NCBI GenBank assembly: GCA_910584185.1
Contig: CAJTYC010000038.1
Coordinates: forward strand, 1 to 23,029
Direction: 5' to 3'
DNA length: 23,029 nucleotides
Source of the DNA: an uncultured Muribaculaceae bacterium
GTDB taxonomy: Bacteria; Bacteroidota; Bacteroidia; Bacteroidales; Muribaculaceae
The notes beneath the pieces are model-generated. The model searched no databases and was not told where the DNA came from. It was given only the letters and a program-made list of their open reading frames with translations. Both the position numbers and the translations under genes were made by a program. Shown piece after piece: positions 22,301 through 23,029 of the stretch (positions are counted from its first letter, which is position 1; the number at the start of each line of letters is the position of its first letter).

Positions 22301-22942
22301 ATGAAGATTGCTAAGTTTGGATTCAGTTTGTTCGGCATAAACACTTATGTGGTGTGGGATCCTGCCACCAAGAAGGGGGCGGTGGTTGACCCGGGCATGA
22401 TAGATAGCGAGGAGGAGAAGGCCCTGAGCGACTTTGTGAAGCGCAAAGGGCTCACGGTGGCGCATGTGATTAACACTCACTTGCACATAGACCATGCAAT
22501 TGGCGACAAATATGCCAAGGAGGTCTTCAACGCGCCGGTCTATGCCCACAAGGATGATGAGTTTTTAGGGGCACGCATGATGCAACAGGCACAAGCGTTC
22601 GGTCTCGGCACGCGCGTGGATAATGTGTCGATAAACTCATATCTTGAAGATGGCGACATAATAAAGATAGGCGACGGCGAATTGCGAGTGCTTCATGTGC
22701 CGGGACACTCGCCGGGCGGCATAGCCCTGTATGACCCACAGGGTCACTTTGTGATAGCCGGCGACTCACTCTTTGCCGGTTCGATAGGGCGCACCGACCT
22801 ACCCGGCGGCGACATGCCGACACTAATCAACAGCGTGCGCGACAAACTCCTGACACTCCCACCCGACACGGTAGTCTTCTCAGGCCACGGCCCCGAAACG
22901 ACAATCGCCCGCGAACTCGCGAGCAACCCTTTCTTGAGATAG
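22301..22942 (+). CDS. metallo-beta-lactamase-fold hydrolase, glyoxalase II-like
   Basis: A 213-residue cytoplasmic metallohydrolase. The metal ligands are all present: H60-x-H62-x-D64-H65 in NTHLHIDHAIG, H136 in VPGHSPGG, bridging D155 in AGDSLFAGSIGRTDL, and H196 in SGHGPET. The GSIGRTDLPGG segment and the NPFLR ending are typical of the small glyoxalase-II/YcbL-type proteins. These proteins lack the substrate-binding C-terminal domain of classical GloB, so the substrate, probably a thioester, is uncertain. It lies 42 bp after rsmG on the same strand and may be co-transcribed with it. No hairpin terminator is visible after it, only the nonamer array. Confidence 0.9.
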   Translation: MKIAKFGFSLFGINTYVVWDPATKKGAVVDPGMIDSEEEKALSDFVKRKGLTVAHVINTHLHIDHAIGDKYAKEVFNAPVYAHKDDEFLGARMMQQAQAFGLGTRVDNVSINSYLEDGDIIKIGDGELRVLHVPGHSPGGIALYDPQGHFVIAGDSLFAGSIGRTDLPGGDMPTLINSVRDKLLTLPPDTVVFSGHGPETTIARELASNPFLR

Positions 22943-22966
22943 ACTTTTCAAGACCAGCAGAGGGGC

Positions 22967-23029
22967 TAATAAGTCTGATTAATCTAATAAGTCTAATAAG
23001 TCTAATAAGTCTAATAAGTCTAATAAGTC
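22967..23029. repeat. nonamer array TAATAAGTC x7, cut by window end
   Basis: Seven 9-bp units run to the last base of the window: TAATAAGTC, TGATTAATC, then five perfect TAATAAGTC copies. The array begins 24 bp after the hydrolase stop codon and probably continues beyond the window. Confidence 0.9.

Noticed and set aside
22967..23029. CRISPR array
   Set aside because: Units are 9 bp and directly adjoining, with no spacers and no cas genes nearby; the other arrays fail for the same reason.

Overview
The window reads as a chromosomal piece of an obligately anaerobic Bacteroidales bacterium, most likely a gut Muribaculaceae-type lineage (the family assignment is inference). Supporting signs are the Bacteroidetes promoter pattern (TTTG, then about 20 nt, then TAnnTTTG) before many genes, almost no Shine-Dalgarno sites, a type III glutamine synthetase, a DUF3127 SSB-like protein, a DcaP-type outer-membrane porin, a eukaryote-type (GT3) glycogen synthase, and an EF-G paralogue with a degenerate GTPase active site. 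No tRNA, rRNA, insertion sequence, prophage or CRISPR array was seen. The gene content is mostly core metabolism.

Layout. 57-1256 (-) is a flavodiiron protein for O2/NO detoxification, divergent from a small DUF486 membrane protein (1312-1692, +), which is followed by a tRNA-dihydrouridine synthase (1726-2658, +). Next come minus-strand genes: hemW (7342-8481), dapF (6399-7259), dapL (5075-6304) and glnN (2828-5017). The last three read as an amino-acid/nitrogen series: meso-DAP synthesis for lysine and peptidoglycan, then ammonium assimilation. A terminator-like hairpin sits between dapL and glnN. On the plus strand follow the EF-G2-type factor (8651-10807) and the peroxide-defence pair ahpC (11040-11627) and ahpF (11731-13281). 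An acyltransferase-3 membrane protein (13341-14495, -) converges on ahpF and diverges from a porin gene (14699-16075, +) broken by one in-frame TGA. 16189-20526 (-) is a glycogen module: GT3 glycogen synthase, then GT35 alpha-glucan phosphorylase. A 434-bp palindrome-rich noncoding stretch separates it from the DUF3127 gene (20961-21425, -). That gene is divergent from rsmG (21632-22258, +), which precedes a glyoxalase-II-like metallo-beta-lactamase-fold hydrolase (22301-22942, +).

The most unusual content lies between the genes. About ten gaps hold short degenerate tandem arrays with strict 7-, 8- or 9-bp periods, usually starting at or just after a stop codon; one array carries the stop codons of two convergent genes. 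Three genes have TAATTTTG exactly four bases before their ATG, which predicts leaderless mRNAs. The EF-G paralogue lacks the catalytic His of switch II, and its mRNA has structured leader and stop-codon regions. All reading was by eye; no database search or folding program was run.
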